This document shows, piece by piece, positions 1 through 5,762 of a stretch of DNA of 7,278 nt (positions within the stretch are counted from its first letter, which is position 1; each line of letters starts with the position of its first letter). A program made the translations under genes and the position numbers. The stretch lies in the NCBI GenBank assembly GCA_007131465.1, contig SLQN01000266.1, positions 1 to 7,278 of the forward strand, read 5' to 3'. This stretch comes from Paracoccaceae bacterium (GTDB taxonomy: Bacteria; Pseudomonadota; Alphaproteobacteria; Rhodobacterales; Rhodobacteraceae). The notes under the pieces were generated by a model. It was not told the DNA's origin and made no database searches. It was given only the letters and a program-made list of their open reading frames with translations.

Positions 1-1
1 C

Positions 2-73
2 GCCGCTGTGGGCGCGCCCGCGCTGCCCCTGGGCGTCGCGGTCGAGATCGAGGGCGTTTTCGAAATCACCTGA
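2..73 (+). CDS. C-terminal end of a RidA/YjgF-like protein (partial)
   Basis: Only the last 23 codons and a TGA stop lie in the window, so the start and most of the protein are missing. Read from base 2, the tail contains the segment LPLGVAVEIEGVFEIT. This resembles the end of RidA/YjgF/UK114 proteins, where a short 'LP.gv.VEIea' strand closes the fold and carries a conserved glutamate of the active-site cleft. RidA proteins are small trimeric enamine/imine deaminases that destroy reactive 2-aminoacrylate. Family assignment from so short a tail is tentative. The other two plus-strand frames give no comparable family tail. The stop codon lies inside a 12-base tandem duplication, so a second in-frame TGA follows 12 bases later. 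Confidence 0.5.
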   Translation, partial: AAVGAPALPLGVAVEIEGVFEIT

Positions 74-85
74 GAAATCACCTGA
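62..85. repeat. 12-bp perfect tandem duplication over a stop codon
   Basis: GAAATCACCTGA occurs twice head to tail (62-73 and 74-85). The unit is a multiple of three and includes the TGA stop of the upstream gene, so the duplication leaves the protein unchanged and adds a second in-frame stop. It looks like a recent replication-slippage event. Confidence 0.9.
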
Positions 86-163
86 CCGGGCGCACCCCTT
101 CGCCTTGCGCTTTGCGCCGCCGCAACCTAGGTTTGCGCGAAACCCGAACTTGCGGAGCGTCTC

Positions 164-451
164 ATGCTGTCCATAATCCAGATCCTGCTGCTTGTCCTGA
201 GCGTCGTGCAGTTCATCATCATTGCACATATCATCATGAGTTGGCTGATCAATTTTCAGGTGCTCAGCCTCAGTTCGCCGCTGGTTGCCTCGATCTGGGA
301 CGGGCTGAACCGGCTTCTGGACCCCGCCTATACCCGCATACGCCAATTCCTGCCCGATCTGGGCGGGATCGACCTTGCGCCGTTGGTAGCGCTGATTGCG
401 ATTTATGCTGTGCGCATCATCCTGATCAATAATATCGGGGTATTCGTCTAG
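164..451 (+). CDS. yggT: YggT family integral membrane protein
   Basis: A 95-residue, very hydrophobic protein with one membrane segment at about residues 2-28 and a second at about 70-92. Between them is the YggT signature: RLLDPAYTRIRQFLP followed by GGIDLAP, matching the family pattern of a proline/arginine-rich loop and then GGIDLSP. The length is normal for a single-repeat YggT protein. The family is found in bacteria and plastids. It has been linked to osmotic tolerance, cell division and membrane organisation, but no firm biochemical role is known. The ATG at 164 has a GGAG sequence at 154-157 six bases upstream, which supports this start. An overlapping frame beginning at 112 is a shadow. 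recQ starts 4 bases after the stop, so the two genes are probably co-transcribed. Confidence 0.88.
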   Translation: MLSIIQILLLVLSVVQFIIIAHIIMSWLINFQVLSLSSPLVASIWDGLNRLLDPAYTRIRQFLPDLGGIDLAPLVALIAIYAVRIILINNIGVFV

Positions 452-455
452 CCCG

Positions 456-2528
456 ATGCCCGATTCCGCGCCAGACCTTGCCGCACAGGCGCCCGAAGCC
501 GTCCTGCGCCGGGTCTTTGGCTTCGACAGTTTCCGCCCCGGTCAGGCCGAAATCGTGGATGCCGTGCTGGCAGGCCGCGATGCCCTTGCGATCATGCCCA
601 CGGGTGGCGGCAAATCGCTGTGCTTCCAGTTACCCGCGCTGTGCCGCGAGGGGCTGACTGTGGTGATTTCCCCCCTGATTGCGCTGATGCGCGATCAGGT
701 GCGGGGGTTGCAGGAACTGGGCGTGGCCGCAGGTGCGCTGACCTCGGGCAATACCGAGTCCGAGACCGAGGCCGTGCATCTGGCCCTGTCGCGGCGTGAC
801 CTCAAGCTTCTCTATATCGCGCCGGAACGGCTGGCCTCTGCGGGCACGGTCGATCTGCTGCGCCGCGCGGGCGCGCGGCTGATTGCGGTGGATGAAGCGC
901 ATTGCGTCAGCCAGTGGGGCCATGATTTCCGCCCCGATTACCTGCGCATCGGCGATCTGCGCCGCGTCCTGAACGTGCCACTGGCCGCCTTCACGGCGAC
1001 CGCCGATGCCGAAACGCGGTCCGAGATCATCAAGCGGCTGTTTCCGGATGCACAGCCGCAAATCTTCCTGCGTGGCTTCGACCGGCCCAATATCCGGCTG
1101 AATTTCGCGGTCAAGAACCGCCCGCGCGAACAGATCCTTTCCTATGCGCTGGCGCAAAAGGGCCAGTCGGGCATTGTCTATTGCGGCACACGCGCCCGGA
1201 CCGAGGCACTGGCCGAAGGTCTGCGCGGCGCGGGCCATAATGCGCGCGCCTATCATGGCGGCATGGCCGCCGATGAACGCCGCGCAGTCGAAGAACTGTT
1301 TCAGCGCGATGATGATCTGATCGTGGTGGCCACGGTCGCCTTCGGGATGGGGGTGGACAAGCCCGATATCCGCTGGGTGGCGCATGCCGATCTGCCCAAG
1401 TCGGTGGAAAGCTATTATCAGGAAATCGGCCGCGCGGGGCGCGATGGCGCGCCTGCGGATACGCTGACGCTGTATGGTCCCGACGATATCCGCCTGCGCC
1501 GGTCGCAGATTGACGAAAGCCCCGCGCCGCTGGAACGCAAGCAGGCCGATCATGCGCGGCTGAACGCGCTTCTGGGGCTGGCCGAGGCGACGGCCTGCCG
1601 CCGTCAGGTGCTGCTGTCCTATTTCGGCGAGGCCTCCGCGCCGTGCGGGAATTGCGACCTTTGCGCCAGCCCGGTCCGGCTGTTCGATGCCACGACGCCC
1701 GTGCGCAAGGCGCTGTCGGCGATTTTACGCACGGGCGAGAGTTTTGGCGCGGGCCATCTGATCGACATTCTGACCGGCAATTCCACGGCCAAGGTGAAGC
1801 AGCGTGGCCATGATGCGCTGCCCACATTCGCGGTCGGGCGCGACATGACGCGCGCGCGTTGGCAGGCGGTGTTTCGCCAGATGATGGGACGCGATCTGAT
1901 CCGCCCCGACCCGGAACGCCACGGTGCGCTGCGCATGACCGAGGCCGCGCGCCCGATCCTGCGGGGCGAGGCCGAAATACACCTGCGGGAGGACACAGTG
2001 ACCGGCGCGCAGGACCGCCCTGCAGTGCGCGCGCTGGTGGCGGATGAAGACGCGCCGCTACTGTCGGCGCTGAAGGCGCAGCGCCGCGCGCTGGCCGAGG
2101 CCGCGCGCGTGCCCGCCTATGTCATCTTCACCGACCGCACCCTGATCGAGATGGCCGAGACGCGGCCCGACAGCATGGACGCGATGGCCCGGATTTCCGG
2201 GGTCGGCGCGATGAAGCTCGAACGTTATGGCGCGGCCTTTCTGGCGGTCATTACAGGGGCTTCGCCCGCCCCCCAGCACCCCCAGCGCCGCAAGCTGGCC
2301 GGGCAGGAGGCGGGCGCGCTTTATGACGAGTTGTTCGAGATCGCGCGCGGGCTGGAACGGGGGAGCGGTGGGCAGGACAAGCTTCTGACGCTCGCCCCCG
2401 TGACGCTGCGCGCGATTGCCGAACGCCGCCCCGCGACCCTGTCCGAGATGGGACAGATTCGCGGCATGGACCCGGCGCGGCTGGAACGGTTCGGGGATGC
2501 AGTGCTGGCCCGGCTGCATATGCTTTGA
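456..2528 (+). CDS. recQ: ATP-dependent DNA helicase RecQ with an extra HRDC-like domain
   Basis: A 690-residue superfamily 2 DNA helicase that unwinds DNA 3'-5' in recombination and stalled-fork repair. Visible motifs are Walker A TGGGKS (49-54), the DEAH box (146-149) followed by the RecQ aromatic-rich loop SQWGHDFRPDY (152-162), TAT (180-182), GIVYCGT (239-245), YHGGM (266-270) and the arginine-finger motif QEIGRAGRDG (322-331). The zinc module has C381, C397, C400 and C403, the same order and spacing as in E. coli RecQ. A winged-helix RQC region spans about 413-512. An HRDC domain follows at about 533-600 (PAYVIFTDRTLIEMA). After a proline-rich linker, a second, weaker HRDC-like repeat fills about 620-688 (TLRAIAERRPATL, then LERFGDAVLARL). 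E. coli RecQ has about 610 residues and one HRDC, so the extra 80 residues are this repeat. The start lies just behind yggT with only a weak G-rich stretch (CGGGG, 436-440) upstream, which suggests translational coupling. Confidence 0.97.
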   Translation: MPDSAPDLAAQAPEAVLRRVFGFDSFRPGQAEIVDAVLAGRDALAIMPTGGGKSLCFQLPALCREGLTVVISPLIALMRDQVRGLQELGVAAGALTSGNTESETEAVHLALSRRDLKLLYIAPERLASAGTVDLLRRAGARLIAVDEAHCVSQWGHDFRPDYLRIGDLRRVLNVPLAAFTATADAETRSEIIKRLFPDAQPQIFLRGFDRPNIRLNFAVKNRPREQILSYALAQKGQSGIVYCGTRARTEALAEGLRGAGHNARAYHGGMAADERRAVEELFQRDDDLIVVATVAFGMGVDKPDIRWVAHADLPKSVESYYQEIGRAGRDGAPADTLTLYGPDDIRLRRSQIDESPAPLERKQADHARLNALLGLAEATACRRQVLLSYFGEASAPCGNCDLCASPVRLFDATTPVRKALSAILRTGESFGAGHLIDILTGNSTAKVKQRGHDALPTFAVGRDMTRARWQAVFRQMMGRDLIRPDPERHGALRMTEAARPILRGEAEIHLREDTVTGAQDRPAVRALVADEDAPLLSALKAQRRALAEAARVPAYVIFTDRTLIEMAETRPDSMDAMARISGVGAMKLERYGAAFLAVITGASPAPQHPQRRKLAGQEAGALYDELFEIARGLERGSGGQDKLLTLAPVTLRAIAERRPATLSEMGQIRGMDPARLERFGDAVLARLHML

Positions 2529-2609
2529 GACTGCGCTGCGGTTCGCGCACCATGTAACAGGCCGATCCCCATGTGCCGCGATGACGCAACGGCAGCCCTT
2601 GACCCTTGC

Positions 2610-2622
2610 GCTGCATTGCAGC
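2610..2622. repeat. 13-bp palindrome upstream of the thioesterase gene
   Basis: GCTGCATTGCAGC has perfect 6-bp arms around a central T. It lies in the 130-base gap between recQ and the thioesterase, downstream of a TTGACC (2599-2604) that could act as a -35 element. No good -10 hexamer is present at 16-18 bases. It could be an operator or a chance palindrome. The rest of the gap (2529-2658) shows no terminator hairpin. Confidence 0.3.
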
Positions 2623-2658
2623 ATCCCCGTGGTCGACCCTCAACCCCGGCAGGTGCGC

Positions 2659-3189
2659 ATGTATCCGATTTTCCGCTTCCTCAAGGAGATGGCCAAGTTC
2701 CGAAATGCCCCCGCGCTGGGCCTGTGCGACACGCATGTCTCGCAGCACCGCTGCTGGCCATGGGATCTGGACCCGTGGATGGAGTTGAACAATGGCCGGA
2801 CGTTGACGCTCTATGATCTGGGGCGGCTTCCGATGGCCACACGCATCGGGCTTACAGGGGTGTTGCGCGCCAACGGGTGGGGAATCACGGTGGCGGGCAA
2901 CACCACCCGCTACCGCCGCCGCATCCATGCCTTTGCCCGGTTCGAGATGCGGTCGCGCTGTATCGGCTGGGACGCGCGGTTCTTCTATGTCGAACAGTCG
3001 ATGTGGTTGGGCGAGACCTGCGCCAACCATATTCTCATCCGCAAGGCCATCACCTCGGCGCAGGGGATCGTGCCGCCCGCGCAGGTTCTGGGCGCGCTGG
3101 GTCAGCCGGTGCAAAGTCCGCCCCTGCCGGACTGGGCACAGGCCTGGATCGCGGCAGACGCCCAGCGCCCCTGGCCGCCCGAGCGGTGA
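2659..3189 (+). CDS. Hotdog-fold acyl-CoA thioesterase-like protein (4HBT/THEM6 type)
   Basis: A 176-residue protein beginning MYPIFRFLKEM. It resembles the single-domain hotdog thioesterases (4HBT_2/THEM6-like) common in Rhodobacterales. The diagnostic stretch is WPWDLDPWMELNNGRTLTLYDLGR at about residues 33-56, cited here as WPWDLD (33-38), MELNNG (41-46) and YDLGR (52-56). It corresponds to the hotdog helix motif D-x-D-xxx-H-x-NN-xx-Y, with glutamate (E42) where many members have histidine. The following strands (GITVAGNTTRYRRRI) fit the fold. The family cleaves or binds acyl-thioesters, but the substrate cannot be told from sequence. The reading frame stays open upstream to a start at 2581 and beyond. 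ATG 2659 is chosen because relatives begin with this MYP motif and AGG (2651-2653) lies just upstream. No terminator is visible before the peroxidase control region. Confidence 0.75.
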   Translation: MYPIFRFLKEMAKFRNAPALGLCDTHVSQHRCWPWDLDPWMELNNGRTLTLYDLGRLPMATRIGLTGVLRANGWGITVAGNTTRYRRRIHAFARFEMRSRCIGWDARFFYVEQSMWLGETCANHILIRKAITSAQGIVPPAQVLGALGQPVQSPPLPDWAQAWIAADAQRPWPPER

Positions 3190-3224
3190 TCCCGCAGCCT
3201 TTCGGCACGAAAAAACACCTGTTC

Positions 3225-3238
3225 TTGACGCAGATCAA
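3225..3238 (+). promoter_or_regulatory. FNR/FnrL-type operator upstream of the peroxidase gene
   Basis: TTGACGCAGATCAA matches the FNR consensus TTGAT-N4-ATCAA at 9 of 10 conserved positions; only the fifth base differs (C for T at 3229). Its centre is 3231.5, about 86 bases before the peroxidase ATG. If FNR acts as a class II activator (centre at -41.5), transcription would begin near 3273. FNR proteins use an oxygen-labile 4Fe-4S cluster, and cytochrome c peroxidase genes are known FNR targets in several proteobacteria. Binding here is inferred. A TCTGAT at 3255-3260 matches TATAAT at 4 of 6 positions and is a possible -10. Confidence 0.8.
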
Positions 3239-3256
3239 GGTTGTCGCCTCGGGGTC

Positions 3257-3318
3257 TGATAGCCCTGTTCGCGATTGTGCGAACACAATCCGCAAGATTT
3301 GCGAACAGGAGGCTATCA
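3257..3318 (+). promoter_or_regulatory. Nested inverted repeat covering the peroxidase ribosome-binding site
   Basis: The upstream arm TGATAGCCCTGTTCGC (3257-3272) is complementary to GCGAACAGGAGGCTATCA (3301-3318) over 16 base pairs, interrupted only by a two-base bulge (GA, 3309-3310). The downstream arm contains the Shine-Dalgarno AGGAGG (3307-3312) and the A of the ATG. Inside the loop is a perfect hairpin, GATTGTG-CGAA-CACAATC (3273-3290). A competing pairing also exists: TGTTCGC (3266-3272) is complementary to GCGAACA at 3279-3285 as well as to its second copy at 3301-3307. Pairing with the first copy would leave the Shine-Dalgarno exposed. The repeats are directly visible. Whether they act in RNA (needing a transcript that starts upstream of 3257) or as a DNA operator is unknown. 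Confidence 0.6.
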
Positions 3319-4304
3319 TGTTCAACAGACCCTTTCCCCGTCTTGGCGCGACCGCGCTGGCGCTGGTGCTGGGCGCAACGGCGGTCCATGCTGACGATAT
3401 TGCAGACTACATGGATTTCTTCGAGCCGCTGCCCTTTCTGCCGCCTATCCCGGCAGATAACACCATGACGCCCGAAAAGATCGAACTGGGCAAGATGCTG
3501 TTTTTCGAGCCGCGCATTTCCGCCTCGGGCGTGATTTCCTGCGCGACCTGTCACAACCCCGCGCTGGGTTGGTCCGACCGGATTCCGCGCGCGGTTGGTC
3601 ATGGCGGACAGGTGGGCGAACGCAACACGCCAACCGTGCTGAACTCGGGTTTTCTGGGCGCGCAATTCTGGGACGGGCGCGAGCCTGATCTGGAAGGGCA
3701 GGCGCTGGGGCCGATTCAGGCCGATGTCGAGATGAACATGACGTTGGCCGAAGCGATCGAACGGCTGAAGGAATTCGATATCTACCACCAGCACTTCGCC
3801 GCCGCCTTCCCCGATGACCCCGATCCGATCAACCAGCAGAATGTGGCCCTTTCGATTGCTGCATTCGAGCGGACGCTCAACACGCCCAATTCGCCGCTGG
3901 ACCGATTCCTTGCAGGCGATGTGCAGGCGATGACCGGCCAGCAGGTCGAAGGCATGAAACTGTTTGTCGATGCGGGCTGCGTGGCCTGCCACAATGGTCC
4001 GGCCTTCACGGACAGCAATTACCACCGGTTCGAATTGCCCGGCTCCAAGGATGAAGGGCGTTTCCTTGTCACCGGGGACGAGGCCGATATGTTCGCCTTC
4101 CGCACGCCGACCTTGCGCAACGTGGCTGTGACCTATCCGTATTTCAACAACGGCTCGGTCGCCAACCTGCATGACGCGATCCAGTTGATGGGCCAGCAGA
4201 TGCTGGGGCAGGATTTCACGGATGACGAACTCGGCGCGCTTGTGGCCTTCATGGATGCGCTGACGGGCGAGATGCCGCATATCGAGATACCGGCGCTGCC
4301 GTAA
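3318..4304 (+). CDS. ccpA: Di-haem cytochrome c peroxidase, periplasmic
   Basis: A 328-residue protein that reduces hydrogen peroxide to water in the periplasm using electrons from small c-type cytochromes or other donors. A Sec signal peptide covers residues 1-25, with likely cleavage after VHA. Two haem-binding motifs are present: CATCH (75-79, peroxidatic haem) and CVACH (221-225, electron-transfer haem). H95 in GHGG fits the distal histidine of the peroxidatic haem, typical of enzymes needing reductive activation. W118, Q128 and E138 sit at a constant offset from W94, Q104 and E114 of the Pseudomonas enzyme (recalled numbering). M291 in LMGQQMLG fits the axial Met of the second haem. MauG relatives, with Tyr at that position, are therefore less likely. 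N277 replaces the His usually seen in the PYFH[DNS]G loop. The ATG at 3318 has a perfect AGGAGG five bases upstream; the frame is open further upstream, but that stretch lacks a signal peptide. Low-oxygen control by the FNR box is inferred. Confidence 0.95.
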   Translation: MFNRPFPRLGATALALVLGATAVHADDIADYMDFFEPLPFLPPIPADNTMTPEKIELGKMLFFEPRISASGVISCATCHNPALGWSDRIPRAVGHGGQVGERNTPTVLNSGFLGAQFWDGREPDLEGQALGPIQADVEMNMTLAEAIERLKEFDIYHQHFAAAFPDDPDPINQQNVALSIAAFERTLNTPNSPLDRFLAGDVQAMTGQQVEGMKLFVDAGCVACHNGPAFTDSNYHRFELPGSKDEGRFLVTGDEADMFAFRTPTLRNVAVTYPYFNNGSVANLHDAIQLMGQQMLGQDFTDDELGALVAFMDALTGEMPHIEIPALP

Positions 4305-4318
4305 CCGGCATAGCCTTG

Positions 4319-4348
4319 GGGGCCGCCTGCCTGACAGCAGGCGGCCCC
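4319..4348. terminator. GC-rich 12-bp hairpin between convergent genes, without U-tract
   Basis: GGGGCCGCCTGC (4319-4330) and GCAGGCGGCCCC (4337-4348) form a perfect 12-bp stem around the loop CTGACA. It starts 14 bases after the peroxidase stop and ends one base before the stop codon of the convergent MFS gene. It is therefore well placed to end transcription from both sides. Neither strand has a run of T after the stem, so it is not a classical intrinsic terminator. It may act as a U-less or Rho-assisted terminator, or as an mRNA 3'-end stabiliser. Confidence 0.65.
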
Positions 4349-4349
4349 G

Positions 4350-5552
4350 CTATTGCGCGCGTCTGATGCGCCACAGCGCTGCTGTCAGCCCCAGATTGAT
4401 CAGCGCCAGCCCTGTCAGCAGATACAGCACGCCCGCTTCGCCCACAGTGCTGATCATGTAGGCCCCCGCCATGGGGGCGACCGCCTGCGCCATCAGCGCG
4501 GGCCGCGCCAGACGGCCCATCAGCACGGCAAAGCGTTCCGGCCCGAACAGCGCCAGCGGCAGCGATCCGCGCGCGATCGAAAACAGCCCGTTGCCGCCGC
4601 CATAAAGGATCAGCGCCAGCGCCGCGAGGTTCCAGCCCAGCGCCAGAAGCCCCAGCCCCAGCGCGATTGACGCCGTGGACCCCAGCATCGTCCAGATCGG
4701 GTGATGCCGCCCGCGCCCGGCCATCTCGATCAAGCGCGCGCCCACTTGCGCAGGCCCGATCAGCGCGCCCAGCGCCACCGCCTGTGCCAACGAAATACCC
4801 TGTGCCTGCAACAGCTTGAACAGCCAGACCGAGACATTCACCACCACCAGCCCATTGACCACGACCAGCCCCGCCATCAGCACGAACAGCCGTAACTCGG
4901 GTGCGGACAGGGCGCTGCTGGGGACCGGCGCATCCCGGGTCGGGGCCGGGGTGGCGGTTTCGCGCGGCAGGACCAGCCAGATCAGCGGAGCTGTCACGCA
5001 CAGATGCAGCCCGGCATAGGCCAGCGCTACGCCACGCCAGCCCCACATTTCCAGCATAAGCGCCGAAAGCGGCCAGCACACTGTGCTGGCAAACCCGCCC
5101 CAGAGCGTCAACTGCGTTATGGCGCTGCGCGCTTGTGATCCATAAATGCGCCCCAGTGTGGCAAAGGCCGGGTCATAAAGCGTGGCCGCCATTCCCAGAC
5201 CCAGACAAAGCCAGCCCGCCCAGAACACCCACAGCACCGGTGCGAGCGCCAGCAGCGACAACCCCAGCGACAGCATCAGAACGCCCAAGGCCAGCACCGG
5301 CCGACCGCCGTGGCGCGCGATTCTGCGCCCCACAAGCGGCGAGATCAGCGCCGCACTCAGCAATCCCGCCGACAGCGCGCCGGTGATGGCATTCAGGCTC
5401 CAGCCAGTATCGCGTGCCACCGGGGCCGCGAGCACCGCCATCAGATAATAGCTGCTGCCCCAGGTCAGGATCATCACCACGCCCAGCGCCGAGATCACCT
5501 GCCAGCGCGGGCGCAAAGCGGCCTGTTTCGGTAAGGTTCGGTGGTCTTGCAT
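4350..5552 (-). CDS. Major facilitator superfamily (MFS) transporter, substrate unknown
   Basis: A 400-residue inner-membrane protein with about twelve hydrophobic segments in two groups of six, separated by a hydrophilic, Pro/Ala-rich loop at about residues 197-218. The first half carries an MFS motif A-like cytoplasmic loop, GRRIARHGGRP (75-85). A matching but weaker loop, GARLIEMAGRGRH (271-283), occurs in the second half. These features and the length are typical of MFS secondary transporters driven by ion gradients. Nothing in the sequence or neighbours identifies the substrate. The ATG at 5552 is preceded by a G-rich but poor Shine-Dalgarno (GGGACGG). The first membrane segment begins about 17 residues in, which fits this start. 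The gene is convergent with the peroxidase and divergent from the cytochrome c gene, so it is transcribed alone within this window. Confidence 0.88.
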   Translation of the reverse strand: MQDHRTLPKQAALRPRWQVISALGVVMILTWGSSYYLMAVLAAPVARDTGWSLNAITGALSAGLLSAALISPLVGRRIARHGGRPVLALGVLMLSLGLSLLALAPVLWVFWAGWLCLGLGMAATLYDPAFATLGRIYGSQARSAITQLTLWGGFASTVCWPLSALMLEMWGWRGVALAYAGLHLCVTAPLIWLVLPRETATPAPTRDAPVPSSALSAPELRLFVLMAGLVVVNGLVVVNVSVWLFKLLQAQGISLAQAVALGALIGPAQVGARLIEMAGRGRHHPIWTMLGSTASIALGLGLLALGWNLAALALILYGGGNGLFSIARGSLPLALFGPERFAVLMGRLARPALMAQAVAPMAGAYMISTVGEAGVLYLLTGLALINLGLTAALWRIRRAQ

Positions 5553-5611
5553 GCTCAGCCGTCCCGCCGGGTCATGGCCAGTCGGTGTTGCGGTCCGGGG
5601 TCTGCAGGGGG

Positions 5612-5627
5612 TGTCAAGCGCTTCACA
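5612..5627. promoter_or_regulatory. Imperfect 16-bp palindrome in the divergent MFS/cytochrome c region
   Basis: TGTCAAGCGCTTCACA is symmetric around AAGCGCTT, with one non-matching pair (C5615/C5624). It lies about 60 bases upstream of the MFS start and 135 bases upstream of the cytochrome start. It has the size and symmetry of a dimeric regulator's operator. No regulator is encoded nearby and the motif is not one I recognise. Confidence 0.35.
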
Positions 5628-5661
5628 TCATGACGCCTTGGTCAATCGGCATATTGTCGCC

Positions 5662-5689
5662 TTGCGCAGGGGCGAAGACCCTCTATTAT
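5662..5689 (+). promoter_or_regulatory. Candidate sigma-70 promoter for the cytochrome c gene
   Basis: TTGCGC (5662-5667) and TATTAT (5684-5689) are separated by 16 bases. The -10 matches TATAAT at 5 of 6 positions and sits in an unusually AT-rich patch for this genome. Initiation would fall near 5695-5697, giving a leader of about 67 bases. No FNR-type box was found upstream of it. Confidence 0.5.
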
Positions 5690-5730
5690 ATGAGGCAGTA
5701 TTGCGTCGGGTATGACCCCGGTTCTGTAAT

Positions 5731-5744
5731 CGGGCGCAAGCCCG
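5731..5744 (+). other. Small GCAA-tetraloop hairpin in the cytochrome c leader
   Basis: CGGGC-GCAA-GCCCG forms a 5-bp stem closed by a GNRA-type tetraloop, ending six bases before the Shine-Dalgarno GAGGA (5751-5755). GNRA-capped GC hairpins are stable in RNA. Here it may protect the 5' leader or influence ribosome access. It is short enough to be chance in GC-rich DNA. Confidence 0.35.
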
Positions 5745-5762
5745 CGGTTTGAGGAATGATAC

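Noticed and set aside
121..137. Palindromic AACCTAGGTT with CGCAA/TTGCG flanks upstream of yggT
   Set aside because: The symmetry is imperfect (one extra T), arms are short, and no promoter element is nearby. It could be an operator but the support is too thin to list.
630..1827. Minus-strand open frames of 307 and 238 codons inside recQ
   Set aside because: They lie opposite the conserved helicase motifs. Long antisense frames are expected in high-GC genes with strong third-position bias, and neither product shows a domain.
2416..2658. Longer N-terminus for the thioesterase
   Set aside because: The frame is open upstream into recQ, but the overlapping part is a shadow of the HRDC region and relatives start at the MYP motif encoded at 2659. 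A start at 2581 cannot be fully excluded.
3266..3307. LexA-type SOS box suggested by GTTC/GAAC words upstream of the peroxidase
   Set aside because: Alphaproteobacterial LexA sites are direct repeats GTTC-N7-GTTC. Here the words are inverted with a 10-base gap, or direct (GAAC) with an 18-base gap, so the spacing does not fit.
2877..3317. Extended upstream start for the peroxidase frame
   Set aside because: The frame is open from 2877, but that stretch is an out-of-frame reading of the thioesterase gene. The AGGAGG and signal peptide fix the start at 3318.
3102..4280. Long minus-strand open frame (392 codons) opposite the cytochrome c peroxidase gene
   Set aside because: The plus strand encodes an unmistakable di-haem peroxidase with signal peptide and Shine-Dalgarno. 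The antisense frame is composition-driven (rich in His/Arg/Gln), shows no family motif and spans the intergenic control region.
4249..5079. Second minus-strand frame (276 codons) overlapping the MFS transporter
   Set aside because: Gly/Ala/Arg-rich low-complexity translation without the hydrophobic pattern. It is a shifted reading of the MFS gene and continues into the peroxidase tail.
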